Made by a program: the position numbers and the translations under genes. The notes beneath the pieces are model-generated. The model was not told where the DNA came from and searched no databases. It saw only the letters and a program-made list of their open reading frames with translations. Below, piece by piece: positions 38,139 through 47,444 of a stretch of DNA of 64,000 nucleotides. This stretch comes from Pseudomonas sp. Irchel s3h17 (lineage in GTDB: Bacteria > Pseudomonadota > Gammaproteobacteria > Pseudomonadales > Pseudomonadaceae): NCBI RefSeq assembly GCF_900187505.1, contig NZ_FYDL01000007.1, positions 124,001-188,000 on the forward strand, written 5' to 3'. Each line of letters opens with the position of its first letter. The stretch's first letter is position 1.

Positions 38139-38698
38139 TCATCCGGCTTTCCTCTTCAAGATCGTCAGCACCGGCCCCCGAGAGTCAGTTGCTGATACCA
38201 TATTTGCAGCCTCAATCAGATGCCCGAGCTCAGCGCCCGAGTAGTGACTGGTGATGCTGCCGTTCTTGTGGCCCAGAAGTGCCTTGCGGTCTTCCTCGGT
38301 GACACCTGCTGCGCGTAGCCGACGGCCAAATGTGTGTTTGAGGTCATGAATCCTGATGGATGCATAACCTGGGTGAGCGGGGCGAAGGTTTTCCTCCTGC
38401 CAGAGTTTCGCCGCTCTCACCCGCGCCTTCTTCCACGCAGAATCGTTCATCCTGTGCAGGGCCGTGCCGTTGTACGGGAACACCCACTCTTTGCTCAGCC
38501 CACGTTGTTTGTCGATAACCGACTTGGCCACGGCATTGAGCACCACTAGGCGCTCGTCGCCATTCTTCACGCCGGATCGTTCGCTCCGGCCGCCAAAGTC
38601 GGAAGGGATCAGAAAAACACTGGCTCCAAGTTCCGGCACCTGAATCTCCCAATCCCACCTCAATTTGCAGATCTCTTGCTCGCGGCAACCCGGCAGAC
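38139..38698 (-). pseudogene. 3' part of a second tyrosine integrase
   Basis: The last 185 or so residues of a phage-type integrase are kept: GCREQEICKLRW with the first catalytic arginine, HDLKHTFGRRLRAAGV with the histidine, and LLGHKNGSITSHYSG with the tyrosine. The N-terminal half is missing, cut near 38698 where another integrase fragment begins. It is in the same orientation and place relative to attR as the intact integrase is to attL, so it points to a second element once integrated in tandem. Confidence 0.78.
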
Positions 38699-38806
38699 AC
38701 GCTGGTCGCATATCAGTTTGGCTGAGCGCGAGTGGTACATCCCTGCCGAGCACACCTCGACTGGCGTCGAGCATCACCTGCCGCTGACTGACCCGGTGGC
38801 GGGGCA
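38690..38806 (+). pseudogene. Internal fragment of a third tyrosine integrase
   Basis: About 38 codons on the plus strand read WSHISLAEREWYIPAEHTST and VEHHLPLTDP, the part of a P4-type integrase after the first catalytic arginine. Both ends are missing: it joins the fragment above on the left and the TonB receptor fragment on the right. Confidence 0.6.
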
Positions 38807-40114
38807 GTGGGTGGTTCGCATACCTGGGAGGATGGATACGCCGGTTTGTCGTACAGCAACTACGACTCCAATTACGGTTCGCCGGCCGAAAGCGACGTGC
38901 GCATTCGTATGGAACAGGAGCATTACGCCTTCGCTTCCGAGATACGTAACCTCGATGGTCCGTTCAGCTCCCTTAAACTAGACGCTGGCCACACCGACTA
39001 TGAGCACCGTGAAATCGCGGGTGGCGAAGTCGGTACGACGTTCAAGAACAAAGGCTACGAGGCGCGGATCGAGGCCCGTCATCAGCCTCTGGGGCCGTTC
39101 AACGGAGTGGTTGGGGCGCAAGTCAGCCGCAATGAATTTTCGGCCTTGGGCGAAGAGGCCTTCGTTCCGCATTTAGACACCGATGCGGGCGCACTGTTTA
39201 TTCTAGAAGAGCTTCAAGCCACTGATCGACTGCTGCTCACGCTCGGCGGACGCCTGGAACACACAACCGTAGATCCGGACGCTAAGGGCAGCGAGCGTTT
39301 TGTCAATGCCGATCGATCCAGCAGTTTCACCGCCGGCAGCCTGTCGTCCGGCGCGGTCTATACACTGACACCGGTCTGGTCGGTCGCTGCCACATTGGGT
39401 TACACCGAACGTGCGCCAACCTTTTATGAGCTTTACGCCAATGGTGCTCACGTCGCCACCGGCACCTACGAGTTGGGTGATGCTGATCTATCGAAAGAGA
39501 AGGCAGTCTCCAGTGACTTGGCGCTGCGCTTTGACAATGGCACACACAAGGGCAGCGTCGGTGCGTTCTACAGCCACTTTTCCAACTACATCGGCTTGCT
39601 CGGTACGGGGCGAACGCTCAATGACGAAGGGGAAGAGGATGCGGATGGTATGCCTGAATATACCTACTCGGGCGTGCGTGCTCAGTTCAGCGGAGTTGAG
39701 GCGCAGGATCATTGGAGACTGGCTGAAGGAGCCTTCGGTAAATTTGCGCTGGAGCTGTCGGGCGATTACACCCGAGCTAAGAACCTTGACAGTGGCGAAG
39801 CCCTGCCGCGTATCGCACCGCTGCGACTGAATACCGGATTGTTGTGGGAGCTGGATCGCTGGCAAGCACGAATTGATGTTGAGCACGCCAGTTCTCAACA
39901 CCGCGTTCCAGAGAATGAGAGCGGCACGGACGGCTACACCACACTCGGAGCCAATGTCGGTTATTACTTCGATGTTGGGCAGAGCAAATGGCTGGCCTTC
40001 GTCAATGCCGAAAACCTCACCAATCAGACGGTTCGGTACGCCAGCTCGATCCTGCGGGATATTGCGCCTGCAGAGGGTCGTAGCATTCAAGTCGGACTGC
40101 GCACCAGCTTTTAA
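38807..40114 (+). pseudogene. 5'-truncated TonB-dependent outer-membrane receptor
   Basis: The 435 codons encode the C-terminal beta-barrel of a TonB-dependent receptor, similar to ZnuD-like (zinc or haem-type) receptors. Features are YTERAPTFYELYANG and a C-terminal phenylalanine (SIQVGLRTSF). The signal peptide, TonB box and plug domain are absent, and the barrel start is fused to integrase debris. It is almost certainly a remnant left by recombination. Confidence 0.8.
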
Positions 40115-40541
40115 GATGCGGGTGATGAAATGAATTGCTGCGCTGGGCACGGATGCTTGGCGCGGCACAACTAGGTGATACCTTCTTCAACGAACAATCG
40201 ATAGATGTGTTGCACCATTTCGACTTCGCACGGTGGGCCAATCGCCGAAATGGGTGGTATATAGAATAAAAACGCAGCGAGCTCCGGCCGACGTATGTGA
40301 ACGGCGGCTCCTGGCCGCGGCCTGTCACGAAGGACTGAAGCACATAGTTTTCTTCCAATCGTGGTTGAGGAGTCGTGGGCTAATTCCATGCATCAGATGG
40401 CCGACGCGAATGCGAACGTATGGTCAAGTTGGATGCAGTTTCGCATTTACTGCAGAAAAGTCTTTTCCGCGCGGGATAGACCTGCTTTTATAGCAGCGTG
40501 TGTTGCTGTGAACCCAGCGCGACGCCTTTCAAGAACCCTAT
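40115..40541. other. Scar region with possible serine recombinase tail
   Basis: On the minus strand, ending at 40171, about 25 codons (GPPCEVEMVQHIYRLFVEEG) resemble the segment after the catalytic domain of large serine recombinases. The match is short and no other gene is seen in this stretch. Confidence 0.35.
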
Positions 40542-40877
40542 GTGTCGAAGCTGGCCAAGATGGGGCGCCTGGTTCTGATGGCGGACGGCATGGTGGATGT
40601 CGAGGCAACGGACCGGCTCTTGTTCAGTACCGCGGACCCGAGCAAAGCCAATGTGGCGGCGCGGCATGAGCGCGAACGTACGCAGCGCACACCGGAACGG
40701 CCAACCCCGGCACCAGCCATTGAGCACGGACCACCATCCACTGTTTCGCACCAGGCGCCATTGCCCGTCGAGGGTATTCCGGACTTCCAGGAGTCTCGCG
40801 CCTACCGTGAGTTCTATGAGTCGCGTCTGAGCGCGGGACCTCGGGTCTGGTGGTGGGTGCAAGCAAGCGCCAAATGA
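40542..40877 (+). pseudogene. Phage packaging-type (terminase small subunit-like) fragment
   Basis: This 111-codon frame (MSKLAKMGRLVLMADGMVDVEATDRLL) resembles small-terminase or helix-turn-helix packaging proteins of pseudomonad prophages. The upstream codons in the same frame (QRDAFQEPYV) also look coding, so the 5' end is lost. Its 3' end merges with another phage fragment at about 40860. It is part of a phage block joined to the GpD fragment. Confidence 0.45.
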
Positions 40878-40949
40878 TCCCGTTCAACACCGTACACCTG
40901 CCGCAGCGTTTCACCATCAAGGCCGACGAGATTCAGGGCATTCTCCAAC

Positions 40950-41285
40950 GTGCCCGAGGGTATGCCGCCGGTGCATACCGACCGCCATCTGTATCCGGAC
41001 AGGACCGCCGCCGACGAGGCGGCGAAGGCACGTCTGGCGGCATTCAACCGTTCAACCGCTTCGGTGCGGCTCGACCTACCCGGACGGACCGATCTGTTTG
41101 CCGAAATCATAATTGAGGCACGGGGCTTCAAGCGCGGGCTCGATGGCGAGTACCTGGTGGAGTCGGTGGATCACACCTTCACCCAGTCGGGGTGGACGGT
41201 GTCGGTTGAGTGCAACGGCGGCAAGGAGGGCAAGGCCAAGGCGTCAGGGAAGCCGCAGAAAGTCGTGCTCGAGGTGGCAGATTGA
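40950..41285 (+). pseudogene. 3' fragment of a GpD gene, copy 2
   Basis: This 111-codon frame matches the end of the fragment at 26967-27395 with few changes (MPPVHTDRHLYPD, YLVESVDHTFTQSG). It is cut at a different, more 3' point, so the two deletions are independent. It is followed by the same 200-base spacer and methylase gene as copy 1. Confidence 0.72.
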
Positions 41286-41454
41286 TTGCCCAGGAACGTG
41301 AGTAGTCCCAGGTCAAAGAGGTTTCAACTTCGAAGTAAAAGGAGCAGCCAGGCTGGATGCGTCAACATCCAACCTGGCCACCATCCCCGCAGATTGTTCC
41401 TGCAAGTCCAGTCAAGGCTCCTGCTCTATGCACAAAGCGGAGCGAGCCCAACAC

Positions 41455-41470
41455 CTGTTTATTTATACAG
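41455..41470 (+). promoter_or_regulatory. LexA-type SOS box, copy 2
   Basis: The 16 bases CTGTTTATTTATACAG are identical to those at 27565-27580, while the surrounding spacer has diverged, which suggests selection on the site. Confidence 0.82.
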
Positions 41471-41487
41471 TAATGGTCTTGCTATCC

Positions 41488-42282
41488 ATGTCTTCACCCA
41501 TCATCCCTTGGATGGGCGGCAAACGCCGCCTGGCCGATCGTCTTATCCCGCTGTTCCCCCCTCACGAATGCTACGTCGAAGTCTTTGCCGGCGGCGCCGC
41601 GCTGTACTTCATGCGCCCCCAGGCTGCGCCCGTGGAAGTGCTTAACGACATCAATGGCGATCTGGTGACGTTGTACCGCGTGGTACAGAACCACCTCGAG
41701 GAGTTCGTGCGTCAGTTCAAGTGGGCGCTCAGCTCACGCCGGGTGTTCGAGTGGCAGAAGATGACCCACGTCGAAACCCTCACCGACATCCAGCGTGCCG
41801 CCCGATTTTTCTACCTGCAGCACCATGCCTTCGCTGGCAAGGTCTCCGGGCAGACCTTCGGTACCGCCACCACCACGCCGTCAATCAACCTGCTGCGGAT
41901 CGAGGAAAACCTCTCGGCCGCCTGGCAGCGTCTGTCTGGCACCTACGTGGAAAACCTGCCCTGGCTGGACTGCGCGGAACGCTACGACCGGGCGCATACC
42001 TTCCACTACATGGACCCGCCGTACTGGCAGACCGCAGGCTATGGGGTGGATTTTCCGTTCGAGAACTACGAACGCATGGCCGACTTCATGCGTCGCTGTA
42101 AGGGTAGGGTAATGGTCAGCATCAACGACCACCCGGACATTCGCCGGGTGTTCGAAGGTTTTCACTTTGAGACGCTGGATATCCGCTACACCACGAGCAA
42201 CCAGCGACAGGGCAAGGCCGAGGTCAGTGGCGAGTTGGTGATCATGAACTGGGAGCCAGCAGCGCTAGGAGGGCTGTTTTGA
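41488..42282 (+). CDS. Orphan D12-class adenine-N6 DNA methyltransferase (copy 2)
   Basis: This 264-residue enzyme is 258/264 identical to copy 1, with the same AdoMet region (YVEVFAGGAALYF) and DPPYW catalytic motif. Changes are conservative (for example Q to R, R to H, E to D), while third codon positions differ often, so both copies seem to have been kept under selection. It lies outside the tRNA-Pro island repeats. The ATG at 41488 is used. No restriction endonuclease is nearby. Confidence 0.9.
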   Translation: MSSPIIPWMGGKRRLADRLIPLFPPHECYVEVFAGGAALYFMRPQAAPVEVLNDINGDLVTLYRVVQNHLEEFVRQFKWALSSRRVFEWQKMTHVETLTDIQRAARFFYLQHHAFAGKVSGQTFGTATTTPSINLLRIEENLSAAWQRLSGTYVENLPWLDCAERYDRAHTFHYMDPPYWQTAGYGVDFPFENYERMADFMRRCKGRVMVSINDHPDIRRVFEGFHFETLDIRYTTSNQRQGKAEVSGELVIMNWEPAALGGLF

Positions 42283-42419
42283 AATGACCGCTTTCATCTA
42301 AAGCCGCCGGTGACGACAGTCAGAAATCGACTGTGGATTCAACCGGTCGATGCAACAGATTGGCTAAATCGTTCCGCAGGTGTTTCGTAGTTTAGTGTTT
42401 TCCGAGGGCGGCTATTTAG

Positions 42420-42587
42420 CTACCTGGTCACTTCATTGAGCGTGGCTTGCGAGTGCTCCGCCAGGTCAGTCCCTTTCGGGAAGTACTGCCTTAACAACCC
42501 GTTGGTGTTCTCATTCGATCCCCGTTGCCAAGGACGATGAGGATCGCAGAAGTAGACCTTGATGTCGGTAGCCACCGTAAAGCGCTC
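42420..42587 (-). pseudogene. 3' end of an IS30-family transposase
   Basis: The minus strand reads VATDIKVYFCDPHRPWQRGS, then NENTNGLLRQYFPKGTDL, and stops at 42420. This is the C terminus of an IS30-type DDE transposase, with the catalytic glutamate in NENTNG. It interrupts an AraC-type gene. No intact end of the IS is seen. Confidence 0.78.
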
Positions 42588-42967
42588 ATGGTGTTGCGCA
42601 GCATAAACAATCGCGTCTGGTGCAGGCGTGTCGATTTCAAGTACTGCATGGGCGTGGAGTCTGTCACGCTGCGAAAGTGCAGGTGAAAGTTGGGGATACT
42701 CATGTTGGCTTCGTGGCCGAGCGCTTCGACGTCCAGATGTTCGTGGTAGCAGCTGTGGATCTTGCGTATCGCCCGGGTGTTCTTGCCGAAGTGCCCCCGG
42801 CGACTGAGCGCGGCACGCATTGAGCCGCCCTGCTCGCCGGTCAGGATCCGGTAGTAGATTTCCCGTATCAGCGACGGTCCAAGTTTCTGCGCATCGCCCG
42901 GGCGACTCATGGCTTCCAGGAAGCGCAGCATCGAGCTGTGCAGCAAATCGTCCATGAACGAGGCGTA
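42584..42967 (-). pseudogene. AraC-family regulator fragment
   Basis: About 128 codons match the middle of an AraC_N-type regulator: the end of the N-terminal domain (GPSLIREIYYRILTGEQGG) and the first helix-turn-helix (LDVEALGHEANMSIPNFHLHF). The start is lost and the second helix-turn-helix is replaced by IS30 sequence after MLRNTMSA. Confidence 0.75.
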
Positions 42968-43172
42968 ATGTTGCGTCGCATTTTTGCGGCTAGTCGTTTT
43001 GCATCTGCAGCCGTCCAGGAGTGCCAAAACCAATCCTCCCAGACACAAAAAAAGCGCTGTCACGCTTCCCACATTTATGGGATATCGCTTTGCGCTCTTC
43101 GCTATAACCTTATAAGCGACCGCGAATTAGACTTGAGGGAGTGCAGTCCATGCCGTGATTGAGGATAAAAAC

Positions 43173-43793
43173 GTGCAAGAAATATTCAGCATCAACTGGC
43201 TGCTTTGGCTGTCAACCATGGCACCGCTGACCCTGAGCGCAGGTCCTGGCAACTTGATGGTTGCGACCTCCGGCGCACAAAGCGGTGTACGTCGTTCGTT
43301 CCGGTTTATCGTCGGCCTAGACATCACTTATTTCTTGCTCGCGGTGCTGGTCGGGTTAGGGCTTTATCACACGCTGATGAACAGCCCGAGGCTGGTTTGG
43401 GTACTGCAAGTGCTAGGCAGCTTCTACATCTTGTGGCTTGGGGTGCGGCTGCTGCGTCGCCCGCTGAAAGCGCCCGGCGACAAAGCCATACACTTGCAGT
43501 TTCGAGACGGCATCGTTGTGCAGTTGGGCAATGTGCAAGGAATAGTGATGTTGCTGGTGATGTTTTCCACCTTCACGCCCTCTGGCGAGACAAGCAGCAG
43601 CGTTGTGCTGATCTTGAGCGCTGCGCTGATTTCGCTGAATTTCTTCTCGCACGTCATCTGGGTATCGATGGGGTCGACCGTGCAGAAACTGATCCAGGCG
43701 CGGCCCAAACTGCTGGTGTTCCAGAACGCGATGTTTGGACTGATGCTGATCGCGGTAGCGGTCTGGATTTTCCTGCGTACCGGTTCTCTGTAA
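43173..43793 (+). CDS. LysE-family amino-acid exporter
   Basis: This protein of about 206 residues has the six-helix LysE/RhtB pattern with the conserved N-terminal segment PLTLSAGPGNLMVATSGAQSG. LysE/RhtB proteins export amino acids or their analogues from the cytoplasm. A GTG start at 43173 is preferred because GAGG lies eight bases upstream; an earlier GTG at 43155 is also open. It precedes the quinone oxidoreductase gene by nine bases and may export the product of the cluster further right. Confidence 0.88.
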   Translation: MQEIFSINWLLWLSTMAPLTLSAGPGNLMVATSGAQSGVRRSFRFIVGLDITYFLLAVLVGLGLYHTLMNSPRLVWVLQVLGSFYILWLGVRLLRRPLKAPGDKAIHLQFRDGIVVQLGNVQGIVMLLVMFSTFTPSGETSSSVVLILSAALISLNFFSHVIWVSMGSTVQKLIQARPKLLVFQNAMFGLMLIAVAVWIFLRTGSL

Positions 43794-43802
43794 GGAGTCT
43801 CC

Positions 43803-44789
43803 ATGACCCATGCCCATGCTGTTGTCTTCGCCGTTCCTGGGAAGCCGGACGTCCTCGAGCTACGGGAGTACGAATTGCGTGCCGCCGGCCCCGGAGAAAT
43901 CACCGTCGCTATCGAGGCGGCCGGCGTCAACTTTATTGATTTGCATCGGCGCTCTGGCGCGCTTGAGGATGGTTCTCCCTTTCCAAGGAGCTTGGGCGTG
44001 GAGGGCGCGGGGCGCGTCGTCGAATGTGGACCGCAAGTGCGAGGTTTCATCCCCGGCGACCGGGTGGCATTCATCGACAGCTCGACGGGCAGCTACGCCA
44101 GTCACGCTGTACTTCCAGCCATGCGCGCGATTCGATTGCCCGATGACGTACCGAGCGAAATCGCCGCTGCGTTGATGTTCAAGGGACTGACCGCCGAATA
44201 CCTGACTTATCGCTGCGTACCGCTCGAGCCTGACGACTGGGTCGTCTGGCATGCTGCTGCCGGCGGCGTGGGGAGCATTGCCACGGGCTGGCTCGCCGCC
44301 AGGGGCGTGCGCGTCATCGGTCTTGCTTCAACCGAAGCTAAAAGACGCCAAGCGTTGGATGCTGGCTGCTTCGCTGCCCTTGACTCCGACGCTCCGGGAA
44401 CATTGTCGTTCATTCGTGAATTAACCGACGGCAAGGGCGCTCATACCGTGTTCGACTCTGTCGGGCGCGCTACCGTGGAGCTGTCATTGGCGAGCTTGCG
44501 CCAGCGCGGTCATCTGGTGCTATTTGGCAATGCGTCGGGCGACGTAACGGGGTTCAATCTATCGCGGCTTGGACAAATGGGCTCGCTGCATGTGACGCGG
44601 CCGTCCTTGAAGCACTACATCGGTCAGAACGCCGAACTCACCACCAGCTCGGCACAGGTTCTGATGGCCTTGTCCAAAGGTTTGATTCGTAGGCCCCAGA
44701 TAACGCGCTTACCGCTCGCCATGGCTGCGGAGGCGCACCGCATCGTGCAGGAAAGGCAAACCCAGGGCTCACTGATCCTGGTGCCATGA
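43803..44789 (+). CDS. Quinone oxidoreductase-like MDR dehydrogenase
   Basis: This 328-residue medium-chain reductase matches the QOR subgroup: no structural zinc cysteines, an NADPH-binding AAAGGVGSIATGWLAARG, and the core PFPRSLGVEGAGRVVECGP. QOR enzymes reduce quinones or enones with NADPH. It lies directly after the LysE gene, so they form an operon. Substrate is unknown. Confidence 0.9.
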   Translation: MTHAHAVVFAVPGKPDVLELREYELRAAGPGEITVAIEAAGVNFIDLHRRSGALEDGSPFPRSLGVEGAGRVVECGPQVRGFIPGDRVAFIDSSTGSYASHAVLPAMRAIRLPDDVPSEIAAALMFKGLTAEYLTYRCVPLEPDDWVVWHAAAGGVGSIATGWLAARGVRVIGLASTEAKRRQALDAGCFAALDSDAPGTLSFIRELTDGKGAHTVFDSVGRATVELSLASLRQRGHLVLFGNASGDVTGFNLSRLGQMGSLHVTRPSLKHYIGQNAELTTSSAQVLMALSKGLIRRPQITRLPLAMAAEAHRIVQERQTQGSLILVP

Positions 44790-44807
44790 CCCTCCATGCA
44801 AAGGTTG

Positions 44808-45689
44808 CTATTGCATCTCCGCCGTTTTGCTGTGGAATAGCTCCGTCAGATAATCCACCACTTGATCGACGCGGCCTACGCCTTGCGTAGCCTGATTGCG
44901 CAGAAGCCAGATATCGGAGCTGTGCAGGGGGCTATCGGCCAGGACCTGACGCAAGCCTGACTGGTGTGCAACATAGGTCGGTAGCGCGGCGATACCAAGA
45001 TCAGCTTCTACCGCCTTGAGCTGGGCATTGAGATTGGACACGCGCATCCAGAGCTTCTGGTCGCCGCTCACCTCATTCAGCCATTGCGCGAGCGGCATAT
45101 AAGACATTTCCTCAGTCCAACCAATCAAGTGATGGTGCTTCAAGTCGTCAGGCTTCGCTGGCAGTCTGTTGGCGGCGGCATATCCTTCGGAACAAAAAAG
45201 GCCCTGCATCAGTGTCCCGACCCGGCGCATGGTGAAGTTGCCGTTTTCGGGTCTGCGCAATCGGATAATGATGTCGCTATGGCTTTGCGTGAGTTTTGAA
45301 GACACCGCCGTGTTGATGAAGTCGAAGCTGATCTCGGGGTATTGATCACGGAAATCCGCCAGTCCAGGAATGATCAGGTGCGTGCCCATCAGCTCCGGGC
45401 AATCGATGCGCACCTGCCCAGCCATCCGATTGCTTGGCTGCGACATCTGCCGCTCAATGAGTTTGAAGCGCTCCTCCGTCTCTAACGCCAGTGGAAACAG
45501 CGCCCTGCCAGCTTCCGTCAGGAAATAGCCGTTGGTCTTTTTCAAGAACAACACGGTACTGAGCGAATCCTCAAGTGCGGCGATCTTGCGCGACACCGTC
45601 GATGCCGAAACCTTGAGCGAGTTTCCCGCCTCGGTCACGTTGTTCGACTTGGCGACGAAGATAAAAACTTTCAGATCATCCCAGTTCAC
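44808..45689 (-). CDS. LysR-family regulator
   Basis: This 293-residue regulator has a LysR helix-turn-helix (NNVTEAGNSLKVSASTVSRKIAALE) and effector domain. It is divergent from the desaturase gene across 111 bases and convergent with the oxidoreductase gene. The position suggests it controls the desaturase-mutase operon. Confidence 0.9.
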   Translation of the reverse strand: MNWDDLKVFIFVAKSNNVTEAGNSLKVSASTVSRKIAALEDSLSTVLFLKKTNGYFLTEAGRALFPLALETEERFKLIERQMSQPSNRMAGQVRIDCPELMGTHLIIPGLADFRDQYPEISFDFINTAVSSKLTQSHSDIIIRLRRPENGNFTMRRVGTLMQGLFCSEGYAAANRLPAKPDDLKHHHLIGWTEEMSYMPLAQWLNEVSGDQKLWMRVSNLNAQLKAVEADLGIAALPTYVAHQSGLRQVLADSPLHSSDIWLLRNQATQGVGRVDQVVDYLTELFHSKTAEMQ

Positions 45690-45800
45690 GTTGATGAAGT
45701 ACTCAAAAATGGAAAATCGATCTCCACCTATTTCTATTCGAAATAACGAGAGGTCACGTTAAAGTTTTTTGCTTGGAGCAAACCCGCAGAGGACACATGG

Positions 45801-46925
45801 ATGATACGTAACTCGATGCGCGCCCTTCCAGGGTTCATACAGCCATTTTTGAGCTGGCTGACAGCCAAGCCTCTGCCTGAGGATCTCAACCAGGTCCGAA
45901 TTCTGAAACCCATCCACCATATCCTTGTGTCAACGGGATTAATAGCATTCGGGGTGTTGTTGGCCGGCATCGGTTACTTGCATGGCAGTGTGACTTTCTG
46001 GCTGCTGGGCTTTGTAGTGGCGACCGGTGGTATCAAGCAGATGCAGGTTATGATCTGCCATAACTGTGCTCATGACATGGTTTTTGAACAGCGTGAGATG
46101 AACTTGACAGTAGGCCGGATTATTTCTGGCGTATTGATGCTCAAACCGTTCGATACCTACAAGCAAGAGCACGCTCTGCACCACAGTTCCAAAACCCTGC
46201 TCACAGAGGATGACGACACTCTGTCTTACCTGCAAGGGGTGGTGGGATTAAAACCGTCCGACAGCGTTGCCACGATGTGGACCAAATTGGTCTCCACGGC
46301 GCTATCACCGTTAGCGATCCTGCGCTCTTTCTGGAGCCGATTGAAGGCGACTGCAACCGCGTCGAACGGCCGAGTTGCAGCGCTGACGCTGATCTTCTGG
46401 GCCACGGTCAGTTTGCTGGCAGCAGCCATGGGGTATTTCGATCTTTTCATCATGGCGTGGGTCGTGCCGGTATTCGCCGGCTATCACATCAGCACGACGT
46501 TCCGCCTGGCTGCCGAGCACACCTGGCCCAACGTGGACGTACTGGAACGGCGCGGTATCGACTTCATTTGCGAAAGCACGACCGGTGTATTTATTGGTGA
46601 GGAGTTGCGCATACCGGAGGCTGCGGGTGCTGTTCGACGCATTGCCTACATCTGCTTATGGCTGATCAAAATGCTGGGCTACCACTTGTTCATCCGCGTG
46701 TTTGTGATGGTCGGCGATACACCGTGCCACGACTTTCACCATCGGCGCCCAAGATCCAAGGATTGGCCGAACTACATCACCGCGCGCGAGCGGGACAGGA
46801 TCGAAGGCTCGAAACCTTTTCCCACTAATTACGCCGATTACTGGGGCTATATCAACGCGGTAACAACTAACTTCCGCAAGTTCCAGAAGGCACTTCCGTA
46901 TTACGCAAGCAGAACAGAAACTTAA
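45801..46925 (+). CDS. Membrane fatty-acid-desaturase-like di-iron enzyme
   Basis: This 374-residue protein has the three histidine clusters of the membrane desaturase/hydroxylase family: HNCAHD, HALHH and HDFHH, with hydrophobic pairs between them (about 43-80 and 200-235). The family uses a di-iron centre and O2 to desaturate or hydroxylate acyl chains and other molecules. Its substrate is not evident. It is first in an operon with two glutamate-mutase-like genes, an unusual partner set, which argues for a role in a small-molecule pathway and not in membrane lipid. Start ATG at 45801 (an ATG at 45798 is also possible). Confidence 0.85.
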   Translation: MIRNSMRALPGFIQPFLSWLTAKPLPEDLNQVRILKPIHHILVSTGLIAFGVLLAGIGYLHGSVTFWLLGFVVATGGIKQMQVMICHNCAHDMVFEQREMNLTVGRIISGVLMLKPFDTYKQEHALHHSSKTLLTEDDDTLSYLQGVVGLKPSDSVATMWTKLVSTALSPLAILRSFWSRLKATATASNGRVAALTLIFWATVSLLAAAMGYFDLFIMAWVVPVFAGYHISTTFRLAAEHTWPNVDVLERRGIDFICESTTGVFIGEELRIPEAAGAVRRIAYICLWLIKMLGYHLFIRVFVMVGDTPCHDFHHRRPRSKDWPNYITARERDRIEGSKPFPTNYADYWGYINAVTTNFRKFQKALPYYASRTET

Positions 46926-46939
46926 AAGGGATTTTAACG

Positions 46940-47395
46940 GTGACATTCAACAAAACCGCTCTTCTCAGCACTGTACCATCAGACTCCCATAGCTGGAACC
47001 TAGTGTTCATGGAGTTCCTGCTCAATGACCTTGGCTATAAGGTCGAAAACCTGGGGCCCAACACGCCAATGGATGATGTTATTGCGCGGCTTAACCGCAA
47101 TGGCTGCGCAATAGTTGTGATCAGTACTGTCAATGGTCACGGCTACATCGAGGGCGCCGAACTCGCCCAGCGCATTCGCAACGAGACGAATCACATCAAA
47201 GGGCTCTATATCGGCGGAAAAATCTGCACTGAAAACGACGCCCTGACCATCGCCCGGCACAGCGATACGCTTCGGGCAGCGGGTTTTGACGAGGTGTTCG
47301 ATGACAGCGTGGCAAACAGTTTTGATGCCTTTCAGGAGCTCGTTTCCGCACAGTTGTATCCAACCCATTACCTGGAAAAGCGGGTCGCGCGATGA
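46940..47395 (+). CDS. Cobalamin-binding mutase small subunit (glutamate mutase S-like)
   Basis: This 151-residue protein is a stand-alone B12-binding domain of the MutS/GlmS type. The loop that supplies the cobalt-ligand histidine reads SDSHSWN, that is, DxHxxN in place of the usual DxHxxG. The later ISTVNGHG and YIGGK segments match the SxL and GG motifs. It would carry adenosylcobalamin and pair with the protein encoded 49 bases downstream. A GTG 5' codon (ACGGTGACATTC) gives the start. No MutL-type reactivator is adjacent. Confidence 0.82.
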   Translation: MTFNKTALLSTVPSDSHSWNLVFMEFLLNDLGYKVENLGPNTPMDDVIARLNRNGCAIVVISTVNGHGYIEGAELAQRIRNETNHIKGLYIGGKICTENDALTIARHSDTLRAAGFDEVFDDSVANSFDAFQELVSAQLYPTHYLEKRVAR

Positions 47396-47444
47396 GTGCG
47401 TACTCTGATCCAGATAAAGCAGGGACAGGAAAAGGTATGTCGAA

